From contig JAUIMM010000642.1 of assembly GCA_031769625.1 (NCBI GenBank), positions 62,001-126,000 on the forward strand: a DNA stretch of 64,000 nt, given 5' to 3'. Positions 37,700 to 52,189 of the stretch are shown here, piece after piece. This DNA is from Taudactylus pleione (Eukaryota > Chordata > Amphibia > Anura > Myobatrachidae). Each line of letters starts with the position of its first letter. The stretch's first letter is position 1. The position numbers and the translations under genes were made by a program. The notes beneath the pieces were generated by a model, which was given only the letters and a program-made list of their open reading frames with translations, ran no database searches and was not told the origin of the DNA.

Positions 37700-38769
37700 A
37701 AAAAAAAAAAGTTTTTTTTTTTACTTTTTAAACTTTTAAATCTCTTCAATTTTTTTTTTACTTTTAAACTTTGTTTTTTTTGCACACACAGCCACTTGTG
37801 AGTCTGGACACAGCCCCATTAATCAGCAGTATATAGCGCAGCATACATCAGCGAGCAGTGTGCCCCCTTACACAGTCACTTTGCCAGCACAGCCAACTCT
37901 AAATGACCCCCAGAGTGTACGTATATTTAGCACAGTGGGCCTATTCTGTATAGTGGCCAAGCATAACAGGGATATATTGCATACTGATCAAAAGTTACAT
38001 TAGGCTAAATTGAATATTTATCAATCCTAAAAGTCTACTGTATAATGGGCAAAATCGGTCCTCCACTGTATATTCATCATTGCCAATTCTATTCTATACT
38101 GGGAACAGAGACTATTGGGGAGATTCAAAAAGAAGCACGTTTCCATCAGAATATTGCACGCTGATGTAATGCTGGTCATCCTGCAGGAAAACCTCGCTCG
38201 GCTTTGCTCACACCTATAGAGGTGCAGAAATAACTAGCCTTGGCCTAGCTATTAATGTCATTTCAATTTATAAACAACCTAGCAGTATTTTCATATTAAT
38301 TGTGTTTTTTATTTTCATTTAATCCCTTGCTTGTTTTCTACCCAAGTAGCAGTCTTGAAAAATAAAAATTGGACAGAAGCAGCAGGTTAATGAAATGAGA
38401 AAGAGCTGATAGGAACTGATTGATTAAATGAGTGGATGCAGTAAAAGAGAACTTTGGCGAATAAGGAGAAGGCAAAGGGACAGATGTGTAATAATAATAA
38501 TAAATGGCAGGTGTATCATGGGAAGCAGAGGTGATGGAGAATATAAAAATATCACACATCAGTAGAGATTATTTTGTGCACTTCTCCTTTAAGGAATGTA
38601 GAACACGAGTGAGGTCATGCTGTGATGTCATAATGGTAACTCTTTGCTGTTGCTCACTCTTAACCGCCCAGGACACTGACATAGCATTATCATTGCTGGC
38701 ATTAACATACTCCAAATACATCTCTTGCACCCAGCCCACTGAGGGAAAAATATCCTCTTGAGGTAAGTA

Positions 38770-39090
38770 TCTCATCAAAGACAAGGGCGTTTCACTTGGA
38801 TGTGCCTGCAGACTTGGAGCTTGACTACCCTAAAATATGACCTTGAGCTTGTTTATTTCTATAATTGGAGGTTCTAGCAGCACAGCACATCTATCGCAAT
38901 GTAGTAGCCATTCGGGTAAACTCGGTGCTTCTCAAAAGGGGATGACCATCCTCTTCAGAAAATTGCGCAGCTTTGTGAGGAATGTAAATTGGGTAATGTC
39001 AGGAGATGTGGACAGGAACTATATTAATGACGTCAGCCAATGTTATTTATTAATGTGGTAAACTGTATACTGTATTTTAGTGTCAAATGT
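38770..39090 (-). pseudogene. 7SK snRNA-like segment, unit 11
   Basis: Mosaic state: keeps accctaaaatatg and gaccatcctc but returns to the A-type cacagcac and gggtaatg. Confidence 0.75.
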
Positions 39091-41148
39091 TCATACAGTA
39101 TTTTAAATAAGTTTGGAAATATAACTCTGCATAGCCTCCTAGTGCCCAGAGGGACGGGCAATCCTTCAAGCCATGGGTCCCCAGAGGTTTCCTCCACAGG
39201 GGGTTTTTCCTCTCCTGAGTGCTGAAGGATGATTCTTTGTGAGTCACGAGGCTTCCACCATCTTGGTCCTCTTATAGGACAACCTTGTAAGAGCCTCCGG
39301 CTAATCTTGGGCACTAATTTATTTACAATGCAGAGTAGAAATAAAGTGTTATTTTCCTTGTGCTAAAAATTCATAATAAATATATTTTCAAATTGATTTT
39401 ACTTGATGTGGTCTTTCCTTTTTTTCATAATGGAGTCTCTTAGAAGGTTAAGAGGCTGTGAGGTCTACTATCCTGTTAATAGAATTGAGATTTGATAATC
39501 TTCGCACTACATAATAGTTTAAGGTTATGACCTAATGGCAATGTGTAGGATATGGCGGTGGTACATGATGTCATTGGGGAAGTGGTCAAGTCTAGAAAGG
39601 ACACAAAAAATAAAAGAGATCAGGTGAAACAGAAATAATCTAAAATGTTTTCTAATATGCAGTATATACTCTTCTGTGCTGGACAAAATGAAGCAAACGA
39701 CATATGGATGGTTACAGTCCCTTTAAGTAGCAAATATTTAAGATAGTTTTCAAGGCATTTCTTAAAGAGGTCGGATACCCTGTCCAATTGCATTATTTAA
39801 TGCAATCATCCTGCAGACTTGGAAGCGGTGGGGTGCACTTGCAGAACAGGTAGCCATTCTGAATGGATGAAAAATGGCATCATTGGCTCACAATAACTTA
39901 CGAGATGCCTAATTGTGTCTGCCAAGACCCAGGCAAATTGCTCAATGTCATGATCCTGTGCTGTTGACACCATAAGAAGAAAACCCAAAGCATGGGGTCC
40001 TCCTGTCACCTAGTCCAAGCATATTCTGCAGGGGATGTGTGCCTCTTCCCTAGGAAAAAAAACAGCCAGAGGCTTCACTAGGGTCTTGGGAGCCTAGGGC
40101 AAGTTGAGAAGAACTGCGTGCCCCCCCGCCCCGACCCCGCCATAGACACATAGAGAAAAGCATTTATGCGCGCCTAAGGCGCGCAGCAAAAAATGGGTGT
40201 GGTCACATACCGAAGGGGCGTGGCCACTATAAATGGGGCATGCCAACATGACACGCCACCCATTTCTCGTCACTCTGGGAACATTACTTTCTATTCCATA
40301 TACACCTTACCGATGCGGTGGTTTCTCACAATGTGGAACCTCTGAAGAAATATATCCTCCATGGGAAGACAGCGTCTGCAGTCGGCATTCATTATTCATG
40401 TAGGGCACATCGTCCAGAAGATGCCTGTTTGTGTGGGAATATTAACAAGGTCATCAACTTACAACAGCGGTTCAACCACACTCATTCCCCCTGTGTATTT
40501 CCTACCCCCTGCATCTCTTAGCCACAACATCTCCCCCTGCATCGTCTCTCAGCACATCATAACCTCCCCAGACAGACACAAACTGACAAAAGCGTACACA
40601 GACACGCACACCTCTTTCACACAAATGCAGCCAGCCAAATAAATAAAACAGCTTGCGTATGCAGGCACTTTTAGCACTACAAGTGCCTGCATACCCATGG
40701 CTGAAAAAGCATGGTGAAGCTGGAAGAAATCACCCAGGACCTGCTGGGACCTGTAGTGCCACAGAAAAAAACACATATAAACTAGATATGTGCGCCAGAC
40801 CATTTTTGCTGGATTTGGTTTTGGCTCTGATTCGTCGTCCGGCCTTGGATTTGGATTTGCCAAAGCGCCATGACTGGTTTTGGATTTGAATTTAGATTTG
40901 GATTTTTTTACAAAAATTGACAAAGAAAGCTAAAATCACATAATTTGGGCATTTTTTTGTTCCCAGAGTATTATTAACCTCAATAACATTCATTTCCAGT
41001 CATTTACAGTCAATTTAGACCACCTCACAGCTCACAATATTATTTTCACCATGATTGGCCAAAGGCTGCAGTGAGCTGGCAGGTTACTAAGCGACAGAGT
41101 GGCGGCACAGACACCGCAGTTTAAAGCACAACTATGAAACATTGCCAC

Positions 41149-41322
41149 TGACTACTGAGTCACAGTACTTGTGTGTTACGGACACACAGAGGGCTAAGGC
41201 CCAATGAGTCACGGTGCATGTAAACACAGTGGGCTATGGCCCAAGGAATCACAGTACTTGTATACACAGTGGGGTACAGCCCAGGGAGTCAAGGTGCTTG
41301 TATACACAGTGGGGTACAGCAC
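41149..41322. repeat. Nested 40-bp minisatellite, unit 12
   Basis: Same state as unit 11. Confidence 0.92.
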
Positions 41323-42392
41323 AAAAAAAAAAAGTTTTTTTTTTTACTTTTTAAACTTTTAAATCTCTTCAATTTTTTTTTTACTTTTAAACTTTGTTTT
41401 TTTTGCACACACAGCCACTTGTGAGTCTGGACACAGCCCCATTAATCAGCAGTATATAGCGCAGCATACATCAGCGAGCAGTGTGCCCCCTTACACAGTC
41501 ACTTTGCCAGCACAGCCAACTCTAAATGACCCCCAGAGTGTACGTATATTTAGCACAGTGGGCCTATTCTGTATAGTGGCCAAGCATAACAGGGATATAT
41601 TGCATACTGATCAAAAGTTACATTAGGCTAAATTGAATATTTATCAATCCTAAAAGTCTACTGTATAATGGGCAAAATCGGTCCTCCACTGTATATTCAT
41701 CATTGCCAATTCTATTCTATACTGGGAACAGAGACTATTGGGGAGATTCAAAAAGAAGCACGTTTCCATCAGAATATTGCACGCTGATGTAATGCTGGTC
41801 ATCCTGCAGGAAAACCTCGCTCGGCTTTGCTCACACCTATAGAGGTGCAGAAATAACTAGCCTTGGCCTAGCTATTAATGTCATTTCAATTTATAAACAA
41901 CCTAGCAGTATTTTCATATTAATTGTGTTTTTTATTTTCATTTAATCCCTTGCTTGTTTTCTACCCAAGTAGCAGTCTTGAAAAATAAAAATTGGACAGA
42001 AGCAGCAGGTTAATGAAATGAGAAAGAGCTGATAGGAACTGATTGATTAAATGAGTGGATGCAGTAAAAGAGAACTTTGGCGAATAAGGAGAAGGCAAAG
42101 GGACAGATGTGTAATAATAATAATAAATGGCAGGTGTATCATGGGAAGCAGAGGTGATGGAGAATATAAAAATATCACACATCAGTAGAGATTATTTTGT
42201 GCACTTCTCCTTTAAGGAATGTAGAACACGAGTGAGGTCATGCTGTGATGTCATAATGGTAACTCTTTGCTGTTGCTCACTCTTAACCGCCCAGGACACT
42301 GACATAGCATTATCATTGCTGGCATTAACATACTCCAAATACATCTCTTGCACCCAGCCCACTGAGGGAAAAATATCCTCTTGAGGTAAGTA

Positions 42393-42713
42393 TCTCATCA
42401 AAGACAAGGGCGTTTCACTTGGATGTGCCTGCAGACTTGGAGCTTGACTACCCTAAAATATGACCTTGAGCTTGTTTATTTCTATAATTGGAGGTTCTAG
42501 CAGCACAGCACATCTATCGCAATGTAGTAGCCATTCGGGTAAACTCGGTGCTTCTCAAAAGGGGATGACCATCCTCTTCAGAAAATTGCGCAGCTTTGTG
42601 AGGAATGTAAATTGGGTAATGTCAGGAGATGTGGACAGGAACTATATTAATGACGTCAGCCAATGTTATTTATTAATGTGGTAAACTGTATACTGTATTT
42701 TAGTGTCAAATGT
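42393..42713 (-). pseudogene. 7SK snRNA-like segment, unit 12
   Basis: Same as unit 11 at the sites inspected. Confidence 0.75.
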
Positions 42714-44771
42714 TCATACAGTATTTTAAATAAGTTTGGAAATATAACTCTGCATAGCCTCCTAGTGCCCAGAGGGACGGGCAATCCTTCAAGCCATGGG
42801 TCCCCAGAGGTTTCCTCCACAGGGGGTTTTTCCTCTCCTGAGTGCTGAAGGATGATTCTTTGTGAGTCACGAGGCTTCCACCATCTTGGTCCTCTTATAG
42901 GACAACCTTGTAAGAGCCTCCGGCTAATCTTGGGCACTAATTTATTTACAATGCAGAGTAGAAATAAAGTGTTATTTTCCTTGTGCTAAAAATTCATAAT
43001 AAATATATTTTCAAATTGATTTTACTTGATGTGGTCTTTCCTTTTTTTCATAATGGAGTCTCTTAGAAGGTTAAGAGGCTGTGAGGTCTACTATCCTGTT
43101 AATAGAATTGAGATTTGATAATCTTCGCACTACATAATAGTTTAAGGTTATGACCTAATGGCAATGTGTAGGATATGGCGGTGGTACATGATGTCATTGG
43201 GGAAGTGGTCAAGTCTAGAAAGGACACAAAAAATAAAAGAGATCAGGTGAAACAGAAATAATCTAAAATGTTTTCTAATATGCAGTATATACTCTTCTGT
43301 GCTGGACAAAATGAAGCAAACGACATATGGATGGTTACAGTCCCTTTAAGTAGCAAATATTTAAGATAGTTTTCAAGGCATTTCTTAAAGAGGTCGGATA
43401 CCCTGTCCAATTGCATTATTTAATGCAATCATCCTGCAGACTTGGAAGCGGTGGGGTGCACTTGCAGAACAGGTAGCCATTCTGAATGGATGAAAAATGG
43501 CATCATTGGCTCACAATAACTTACGAGATGCCTAATTGTGTCTGCCAAGACCCAGGCAAATTGCTCAATGTCATGATCCTGTGCTGTTGACACCATAAGA
43601 AGAAAACCCAAAGCATGGGGTCCTCCTGTCACCTAGTCCAAGCATATTCTGCAGGGGATGTGTGCCTCTTCCCTAGGAAAAAAAACAGCCAGAGGCTTCA
43701 CTAGGGTCTTGGGAGCCTAGGGCAAGTTGAGAAGAACTGCGTGCCCCCCCGCCCCGACCCCGCCATAGACACATAGAGAAAAGCATTTATGCGCGCCTAA
43801 GGCGCGCAGCAAAAAATGGGTGTGGTCACATACCGAAGGGGCGTGGCCACTATAAATGGGGCATGCCAACATGACACGCCACCCATTTCTCGTCACTCTG
43901 GGAACATTACTTTCTATTCCATATACACCTTACCGATGCGGTGGTTTCTCACAATGTGGAACCTCTGAAGAAATATATCCTCCATGGGAAGACAGCGTCT
44001 GCAGTCGGCATTCATTATTCATGTAGGGCACATCGTCCAGAAGATGCCTGTTTGTGTGGGAATATTAACAAGGTCATCAACTTACAACAACGGTTCAACC
44101 ACACTCATTCCCCCTGTGTATTTCCTGCCCCCTGCATCTCTTAGCCACAACATCTCCCCCTGCATCGTCTCTCAGCACATCATAACCTCCCCAGACAGAC
44201 ACAAACTGACAAAAGCGTACACAGACACGCACACCTCTTTCACACAAATGCAGCCAGCCAAATAAATAAAACGGCTTGCGTATGCAGGCACTTTTAGCAC
44301 TACAAGTGCCTGCATACCCATGGCTGAAAAAGCATGGTGAAGCTTGAAGAAATCACCCAGGACCTGCTGGGACCTGTAGTGCCACAGAAAAAAACACATA
44401 TAAACTAGATATGTGCGCCAGACCATTTTTGCTGGATTTGGTTTTGGCTCTGATTCGTCGTCCGGCCTTGGATTTGGATTTGCCAAAGCGCCATGACTGG
44501 TTTTGGATTTGAATTTAGATTTGGATTTTTTTACAAAAATTGACAAAGAAAGCTAAAATCACATAATTTGGGCATTTTTTTGTTCCCAGAGTATTATTAA
44601 CCTCAATAACATTCATTTCCAGTCATTTACAGTCAATTTAGACCACCTCACAGCTCACAATATTATTTTCACCATGATTGGCCAAAGGCTGCAGTGAGCT
44701 GGCAGGTTACTAAGCGACAGAGTGGCGGCACAGACACCGCAGTTTAAAGCACAACTATGAAACATTGCCAC

Positions 44772-44945
44772 TGACTACTGAGTCATAGTACTTGTGTGTT
44801 ACGGACACACAGAGGGCTAAGGCCCAATGAGTCACGGTGCATGTAAACACAGTGGGCTATGGCCCAAGGAATCACAGTACTTGTATACACAGTGGGGTAC
44901 AGCCCAGGGAGTCAAGGTGCTTGTATACACAGTGGGGTACAGCAC
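44772..44945. repeat. Nested 40-bp minisatellite, unit 13
   Basis: First repeat returns to gagtcatagtac, as in units 8 and 9. Confidence 0.92.
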
Positions 44946-46015
44946 AAAAAAAAAAAGTGTTTTTTTTTACTTTTTAAACTTTTAAATCTCTTCAATTTTT
45001 TTTTTACTTTTAAACTTTGTTTTTTTTGCACACACAGCCACTTGTGAGTCTGGACACAGCCCCATTAATCAGCAGTATATAGCGCAGCATACATCAGCGA
45101 GCAGTGTGCCCCCTTACACAGTCACTTTGCCAGCACAGCCAACTCTAAATGACCCCCAGAGTGTACGTATATTTAGCACAGTGGGCCTATTCTGTATAGT
45201 GGCCAAGCATAACAGGGATATATTGCATACTGATCAAAAGTTACATTAGGCTAAATTGAATATTTATCAATCCTAAAAGTCTACTGTATAATGGGCAAAA
45301 TCGGTCCTCCACTGTATATTCATCATTGCCAATTCTATTCTATACTGGGAACAGAGACTATTGGGGAGATTCAAAAAGAAGCACGTTTCCATCAGAATAT
45401 TGCACGCTGATGTAATGCTGGTCATCCTGCAGGAAAACCTCGCTCGGCTTTGCTCACACCTATAGAGGTGCAGAAATAACTAGCCTTGGCCTAGCTATTA
45501 ATGTCATTTCAATTTATAAACAACCTAGCAGTATTTTCATATTAATTGTGTTTTTTATTTTCATTTAATCCCTTGCTTGTTTTCTACCCAAGTAGCAGTC
45601 TTGAAAAATAAAAATTGGACAGAAGCAGCAGGTTAATGAAATGAGAAAGAGCTGATAGGAACTGATTGATTAAATGAGTGGATGCAGTAAAAGAGAACTT
45701 TGGCGAATAAGGAGAAGGCAAAGGGACAGATGTGTAATAATAATAATAAATGGCAGGTGTATCATGGGAAGCAGAGGTGATGGAGAATATAAAAATATCA
45801 CACATCAGTAGAGATTATTTTGTGCACTTCTCCTTTAAGGAATGTAGAACACGAGTGAGGTCATGCTGTGATGTCATAATGGTAACTCTTTGCTGTTGCT
45901 CACTCTTAACCGCCCAGGACACTGACATAGCATTATCATTGCTGGCATTAACATACTCCAAATACATCTCTTGCACCCAGCCCACTGAGGGAAAAATATC
46001 CTCTTGAGGTAAGTA

Positions 46016-46335
46016 TCTCATCAAAGACAAGGGCGTTTCACTAGGATGTGCCTGCAGACTTGGAGCTTGACTACCCTAAAATATGACTTGAGCTTGTTTA
46101 TTTCTATAATTGGAGGTTCTAGCAGCACAGCACATCTATCGCAATGTAGTAGCCATTCGGGTAAACTTGGTGCTTCTCAAAAGGGGATGACCATCCTCTT
46201 CAGAAAATTGCGCAGCTTTGTGAGGAATGTAAATTGGGTAATGTCAGGAGATGTGGACAGGAACTATATTAATGACGTCAGCCAATGTTATTTATTAATG
46301 TGGTAAACTGTATACTGTATTTTAGTGTCAAATGT
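46016..46335 (-). pseudogene. 7SK snRNA-like segment, unit 13
   Basis: Three private changes shared with unit 14: cactaggatg inside the CACATCCAA block, loss of one C (atatgacttgag) and aaacttggtg. The 1-bp loss makes it one base shorter. Confidence 0.75.
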
Positions 46336-48393
46336 TCATATAGTATTTTAAATAAGTTTGGAAATATAACTCTGCATAGCCTCCTAGTGCCCAGAGGGAC
46401 GGGCAATCCTTCAAGCCATGGGTCCCCAGAGGTTTCCTCCACAGGGGGTTTTTCCTCTCCTGAGTGCTGAAGGATGATTCTTTGTGAGTCACGAGGCTTC
46501 CACCATCTTGGTCCTCTTATAGGACAACCTTGTAAGAGCCTCCGGCTAATCTTGGGCACTAATTTATTTACAATGCAGAGTAGAAATAAAGTGTTATTTT
46601 CCTTGTGCTAAAAATTCATAATAAATATATTTTCAAATTGATTTTACTTGATGTGGTCTTTCCTTTTTTTCATAATGGAGTCTCTTAGAAGGTTAAGAGG
46701 CTGTGAGGTCTACTATCCTGTTAATAGAATTGAGATTTGATAATCTTCGCACTACATAATAGTTTAAGGTTATGACCTAATGGCAATGTGTAGGATATGG
46801 CGGTGGTACATGATGTCATTGGGGAAGTGGTCAAGTCTAGAAAGGACACAAAAAATAAAAGAGATCAGGTGAAACAGAAATAATCTAAAATGTTTTCTAA
46901 TATGCAGTATATACTCTTCTGTGCTGGACAAAATGAAGCAAACGACATATGGATGGTTACAGTCCCTTTAAGTAGCAAATATTTAAGATAGTTTTCAAGG
47001 CATTTCTTAAAGAGGTCGGATACCCTGTCCAATTGCATTATTTAATGCAATCATCCTGCAGACTTGGAAGCGGTGGGGTGCACTTGCAGAACAGGTAGCC
47101 ATTCTGAATGGATGAAAAATGGCATCATTGGCTCACAATAACTTACGAGATGCCTAATTGTGTCTGCCAAGACCCAGGCAAATTGCTCAATGTCATGATC
47201 CTGTGCTGTTGACACCATAAGAAGAAAACCCAAAGCATGGGGTCCTCCTGTCACCTAGTCCAAGCATATTCTGCAGGGGATGTGTGCCTCTTCCCTAGGA
47301 AAAAAAACAGCCAGAGGCTTCACTAGGGTCTTGGGAGCCTAGGGCAAGTTGAGAAGAATTGCGTGTCCACCCGCCCCGAACCCGCCATAGACACATAGAG
47401 AAAAGTATTTATGCGCGCCTCTGGCGCGCAGCAAAAAATGGGTGTGGTCACATACCGAAGGGGCGTGGCCACTATAAATGGGGCATGCCAACATGACACG
47501 CCACCCATTTCTCGTCACTCTGGGAACATTACTTTCTATTCCATATACACCTTACCGATGCGGTGGTTTCTCACAATGTGGAACCTCTGAAGAAATATAT
47601 CCTCCATGGGAAGACAGCGTCTGCAGTCGGCATTCATTATTCATGTAGGGCACATCGTCCAGAAGATGCCTGTTTGTGTGGGAATATTAACAAGGTCATC
47701 AACTTACAACAACGGTTCAACCACACTCATTCCCCCTGTGTATTTCCTGCCCCCTGCATCTCTTAGCCACAACATCTCCCCCTGCATCGTCTCTCAGCAC
47801 ATCATAACCTCCCCAGACAGACACAAACTGACAAAAGCGTACACAGACACGCACACCTCTTTCACACAAATGCAGCCAGCCAAATAAATAAAACGGCTTG
47901 CGTATGCAGGCACTTTTAGCACTACAAGTGCCTGCATACCCATGGCTGAAAAAGCATGGTGAAGCTTGAAGAAATCACCCAGGACCTGCTGGGACCTGTA
48001 GTGCCACAGAAAAAAACACATATAAACTAGATATGTGCGCCAGACCATTTTTGCTGGATTTGGTTTTGGCTCTGATTCGTCGTCCGGCCTTGGATTTGGA
48101 TTTGCCAAAGCGCCATGACTGGTTTTGGATTTGAATTTAGATTTGGATTTTTTTACAAAAATTGACAAAGAAAGCTAAAATCACATAATTTGGGCATTTT
48201 TTGGTTCCCAGAGTATTATTAACCTCAATAACATTCATTTCCAGTCATTTACAGTCAATTTAGACCACCTCACAGCTCACAATATTATTTTCACCATGAT
48301 TGGCCAAAGGCTGCAGTGAGCTGGCAGGTTACTAAGCGACAGAGTGGCGGCACAGACACCGCAGTTTAAAGCACAACTATGAAACATTGCCAC

Positions 48394-48567
48394 TGACTAC
48401 TGAGTCATAGTACTTGTGTGTTACGGACACACAGAGGGCTAAGGCCCAATGAGTCACGGTGCATGTAAACACAGTGGGCTATGGCCCAAGGAATCACAGT
48501 ACTTGTATACACAGTGGGGTACAGCCCAGGGAGTCAAGGTGCTTGTATACACAGTGGGGTACAGCAC
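48394..48567. repeat. Nested 40-bp minisatellite, unit 14
   Basis: Same state as unit 13. Confidence 0.92.
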
Positions 48568-49637
48568 AAAAAAAAAAAGTGTTTTTTTTTACTTTTTAAA
48601 CTTTTAAATCTCTTCAATTTTTTTTTTACTTTTAAACTTTGTTTTTTTTGCACACACAGCCACTTGTGAGTCTGGACACAGCCCCATTAATCAGCAGTAT
48701 ATAGCGCAGCATACATCAGCGAGCAGTGTGCCCCCTTACACAGTCACTTTGCCAGCACAGCCAACTCTAAATGACCCCCAGAGTGTACGTATATTTAGCA
48801 CAGTGGGCCTATTCTGTATAGTGGCCAAGCATAACAGGGATATATTGCATACTGATCAAAAGTTACATTAGGCTAAATTGAATATTTATCAATCCTAAAA
48901 GTCTACTGTATAATGGGCAAAATCGGTCCTCCACTGTATATTCATCATTGCCAATTCTATTCTATACTGGGAACAGAGACTATTGGGGAGATTCAAAAAG
49001 AAGCACGTTTCCATCAGAATATTGCACGCTGATGTAATGCTGGTCATCCTGCAGGAAAACCTCGCTCGGCTTTGCTCACACCTATAGAGGTGCAGAAATA
49101 ACTAGCCTTGGCCTAGCTATTAATGTCATTTCAATTTATAAACAACCTAGCAGTATTTTCATATTAATTGTGTTTTTTATTTTCATTTAATCCCTTGCTT
49201 GTTTTCTACCCAAGTAGCAGTCTTGAAAAATAAAAATTGGACAGAAGCAGCAGGTTAATGAAATGAGAAAGAGCTGATAGGAACTGATTGATTAAATGAG
49301 TGGATGCAGTAAAAGAGAACTTTGGCGAATAAGGAGAAGGCAAAGGGACAGATGTGTAATAATAATAATAAATGGCAGGTGTATCATGGGAAGCAGAGGT
49401 GATGGAGAATATAAAAATATCACACATCAGTAGAGATTATTTTGTGCACTTCTCCTTTAAGGAATGTAGAACACGAGTGAGGTCATGCTGTGATGTCATA
49501 ATGGTAACTCTTTGCTGTTGCTCACTCTTAACCGCCCAGGACACTGACATAGCATTATCATTGCTGGCATTAACATACTCCAAATACATCTCTTGCACCC
49601 AGCCCACTGAGGGAAAAATATCCTCTTGAGGTAAGTA

Positions 49638-49957
49638 TCTCATCAAAGACAAGGGCGTTTCACTAGGATGTGCCTGCAGACTTGGAGCTTGACTACCCTA
49701 AAATATGACTTGAGCTTGTTTATTTCTATAATTGGAGGTTCTAGCAGCACAGCACATCTATCGCAATGTAGTAGCCATTCGGGTAAACTTGGTGCTTCTC
49801 AAAAGGGGATGACCATCCTCTTCAGAAAATTGCGCAGCTTTGTGAGGAATGTAAATTGGGTAATGTCAGGAGATGTGGACAGGAACTATATTAATGACGT
49901 CAGCCAATGTTATTTATTAATGTGGTAAACTGTATACTGTATTTTAGTGTCAAATGT
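49638..49957 (-). pseudogene. 7SK snRNA-like segment, unit 14
   Basis: Same three private changes as unit 13, marking a recent copy event one period away. Confidence 0.75.
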
Positions 49958-52015
49958 TCATATAGTATTTTAAATAAGTTTGGAAATATAACTCTGCATA
50001 GCCTCCTAGTGCCCAGAGGGACGGGCAATCCTTCAAGCCATGGGTCCCCAGAGGTTTCCTCCACAGGGGGTTTTTCCTCTCCTGAGTGCTGAAGGATGAT
50101 TCTTTGTGAGTCACGAGGCTTCCACCATCTTGGTCCTCTTATAGGACAACCTTGTAAGAGCCTCCGGCTAATCTTGGGCACTAATTTATTTACAATGCAG
50201 AGTAGAAATAAAGTGTTATTTTCCTTGTGCTAAAAATTCATAATAAATATATTTTCAAATTGATTTTACTTGATGTGGTCTTTCCTTTTTTTCATAATGG
50301 AGTCTCTTAGAAGGTTAAGAGGCTGTGAGGTCTACTATCCTGTTAATAGAATTGAGATTTGATAATCTTCGCACTACATAATAGTTTAAGGTTATGACCT
50401 AATGGCAATGTGTAGGATATGGCGGTGGTACATGATGTCATTGGGGAAGTGGTCAAGTCTAGAAAGGACACAAAAAATAAAAGAGATCAGGTGAAACAGA
50501 AATAATCTAAAATGTTTTCTAATATGCAGTATATACTCTTCTGTGCTGGACAAAATGAAGCAAACGACATATGGATGGTTACAGTCCCTTTAAGTAGCAA
50601 ATATTTAAGATAGTTTTCAAGGCATTTCTTAAAGAGGTCGGATACCCTGTCCAATTGCATTATTTAATGCAATCATCCTGCAGACTTGGAAGCGGTGGGG
50701 TGCACTTGCAGAACAGGTAGCCATTCTGAATGGATGAAAAATGGCATCATTGGCTCACAATAACTTACGAGATGCCTAATTGTGTCTGCCAAGACCCAGG
50801 CAAATTGCTCAATGTCATGATCCTGTGCTGTTGACACCATAAGAAGAAAACCCAAAGCATGGGGTCCTCCTGTCACCTAGTCCAAGCATATTCTGCAGGG
50901 GATGTGTGCCTCTTCCCTAGGAAAAAAAACAGCCAGAGGCTTCACTAGGGTCTTGGGAGCCTAGGGCAAGTTGAGAAGAATTGCGTGTCCACCCGCCCCG
51001 AACCCGCCATAGACACATAGAGAAAAGTATTTATGCGCGCCTCTGGCGCGCAGCAAAAAATGGGTGTGGTCACATACCGAAGGGGCGTGGCCACTATAAA
51101 TGGGGCATGCCAACATGACACGCCACCCATTTCTCGTCACTCTGGGAACATTACTTTCTATTCCATATACACCTTACCGATGCGGTGGTTTCTCACAATG
51201 TGGAACCTCTGAAGAAATATATCCTCCATGGGAAGACAGCGTCTGCAGTCGGCATTCATTATTCATGTAGGGCACATCGTCCAGAAGATGCCTGTTTGTG
51301 TGGGAATATTAACAAGGTCATCAACTTACAACAACGGTTCAACCACACTCATTCCCCCTGTGTATTTCCTGCCCCCTGCATCTCTTAGCCACAACATCTC
51401 CCCCTGCATCGTCTCTCAGCACATCATAACCTCCCCAGACAGACACAAACTGACAAAAGCGTACACAGACACGCACACCTCTTTCACACAAATGCAGCCA
51501 GCCAAATAAATAAAACGGCTTGCGTATGCAGGCACTTTTAGCACTACAAGTGCCTGCATACCCATGGCTGAAAAAGCATGGTGAAGCTTGAAGAAATCAC
51601 CCAGGACCTGCTGGGACCTGTAGTGCCACAGAAAAAAACACATATAAACTAGATATGTGCGCCAGACCATTTTTGCTGGATTTGGTTTTGGCTCTGATTC
51701 GTCGTCCGGCCTTGGATTTGGATTTGCCAAAGCGCCATGACTGGTTTTGGATTTGAATTTAGATTTGGATTTTTTTACAAAAATTGACAAAGAAAGCTAA
51801 AATCACATAATTTGGGCATTTTTTTGTTCCCAGAGTATTATTAACCTCAATAACATTCATTTCCAGTCATTTACAGTCAATTTAGACCACCTCACAGCTC
51901 ACAATATTATTTTCACCATGATTGGCCAAAGGCTGCAGTGAGCTGGCAGGTTACTAAGCGACAGAGTGGCGGCACAGACATCGCAGTTTAAAGCACATCT
52001 ATGAAACATTGCCAC

Positions 52016-52189
52016 TGACTACTGAGTCACAGTACTTGTGTGTTACGGACACACAGAGGGCTAAGGCCCAATGAGTCACGGTGCATGTAAACACAGTGGG
52101 CTATGGCCCAAGGAATCACAGTACTTGTATACACAGTGGGGTACAGCCTAAGGAGTCAAGGTGCTTGTATACACAGTGGGGTACAGCAC
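52016..52189. repeat. Nested 40-bp minisatellite, unit 15
   Basis: First repeat has gagtcacagtac and the last has the private tacagcctaagg. Confidence 0.92.

Larger units (their letters stand above)
36186..39808. repeat. Array unit 11 (subfamily B)
   Basis: Complete 3623-bp monomer close to unit 10, with private agaagagaattt near 36530. Its last 150 bp introduce catatggatgg and aagatagtttt, which persist in units 12-15; aagatagtttt is also in units 16 and 17. Confidence 0.95.
39809..43431. repeat. Array unit 12 (subfamily B)
   Basis: Complete 3623-bp monomer. It has caaattgctc (one extra A) near 39934, a split CG-interrupted C tract, palindrome spacer TAA (cctaaggcg), and ctataaatggggcatgcc near 40228. 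Unit 13 carries the same set. Confidence 0.95.
43432..47053. repeat. Array unit 13 (subfamily B)
   Basis: Complete 3622-bp monomer. Its first part copies unit 12, but it reads ttacaacaacgg near 44083, the state of all later units. Its second half carries a private cluster shared only with unit 14: cactaggatg (46041), atatgacttgag (a 1-bp loss near 46085), aacttggtg and tcatatagtat. Confidence 0.95.
47054..50675. repeat. Array unit 14 (subfamily B)
   Basis: Complete 3622-bp monomer. It has attgcgtgtccacccgcc near 47358, shared only with unit 15, and the same second-half cluster as unit 13. A private ttttttggttccc lies near 48197. It is half of a recent duplication with its neighbours. Confidence 0.95.
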
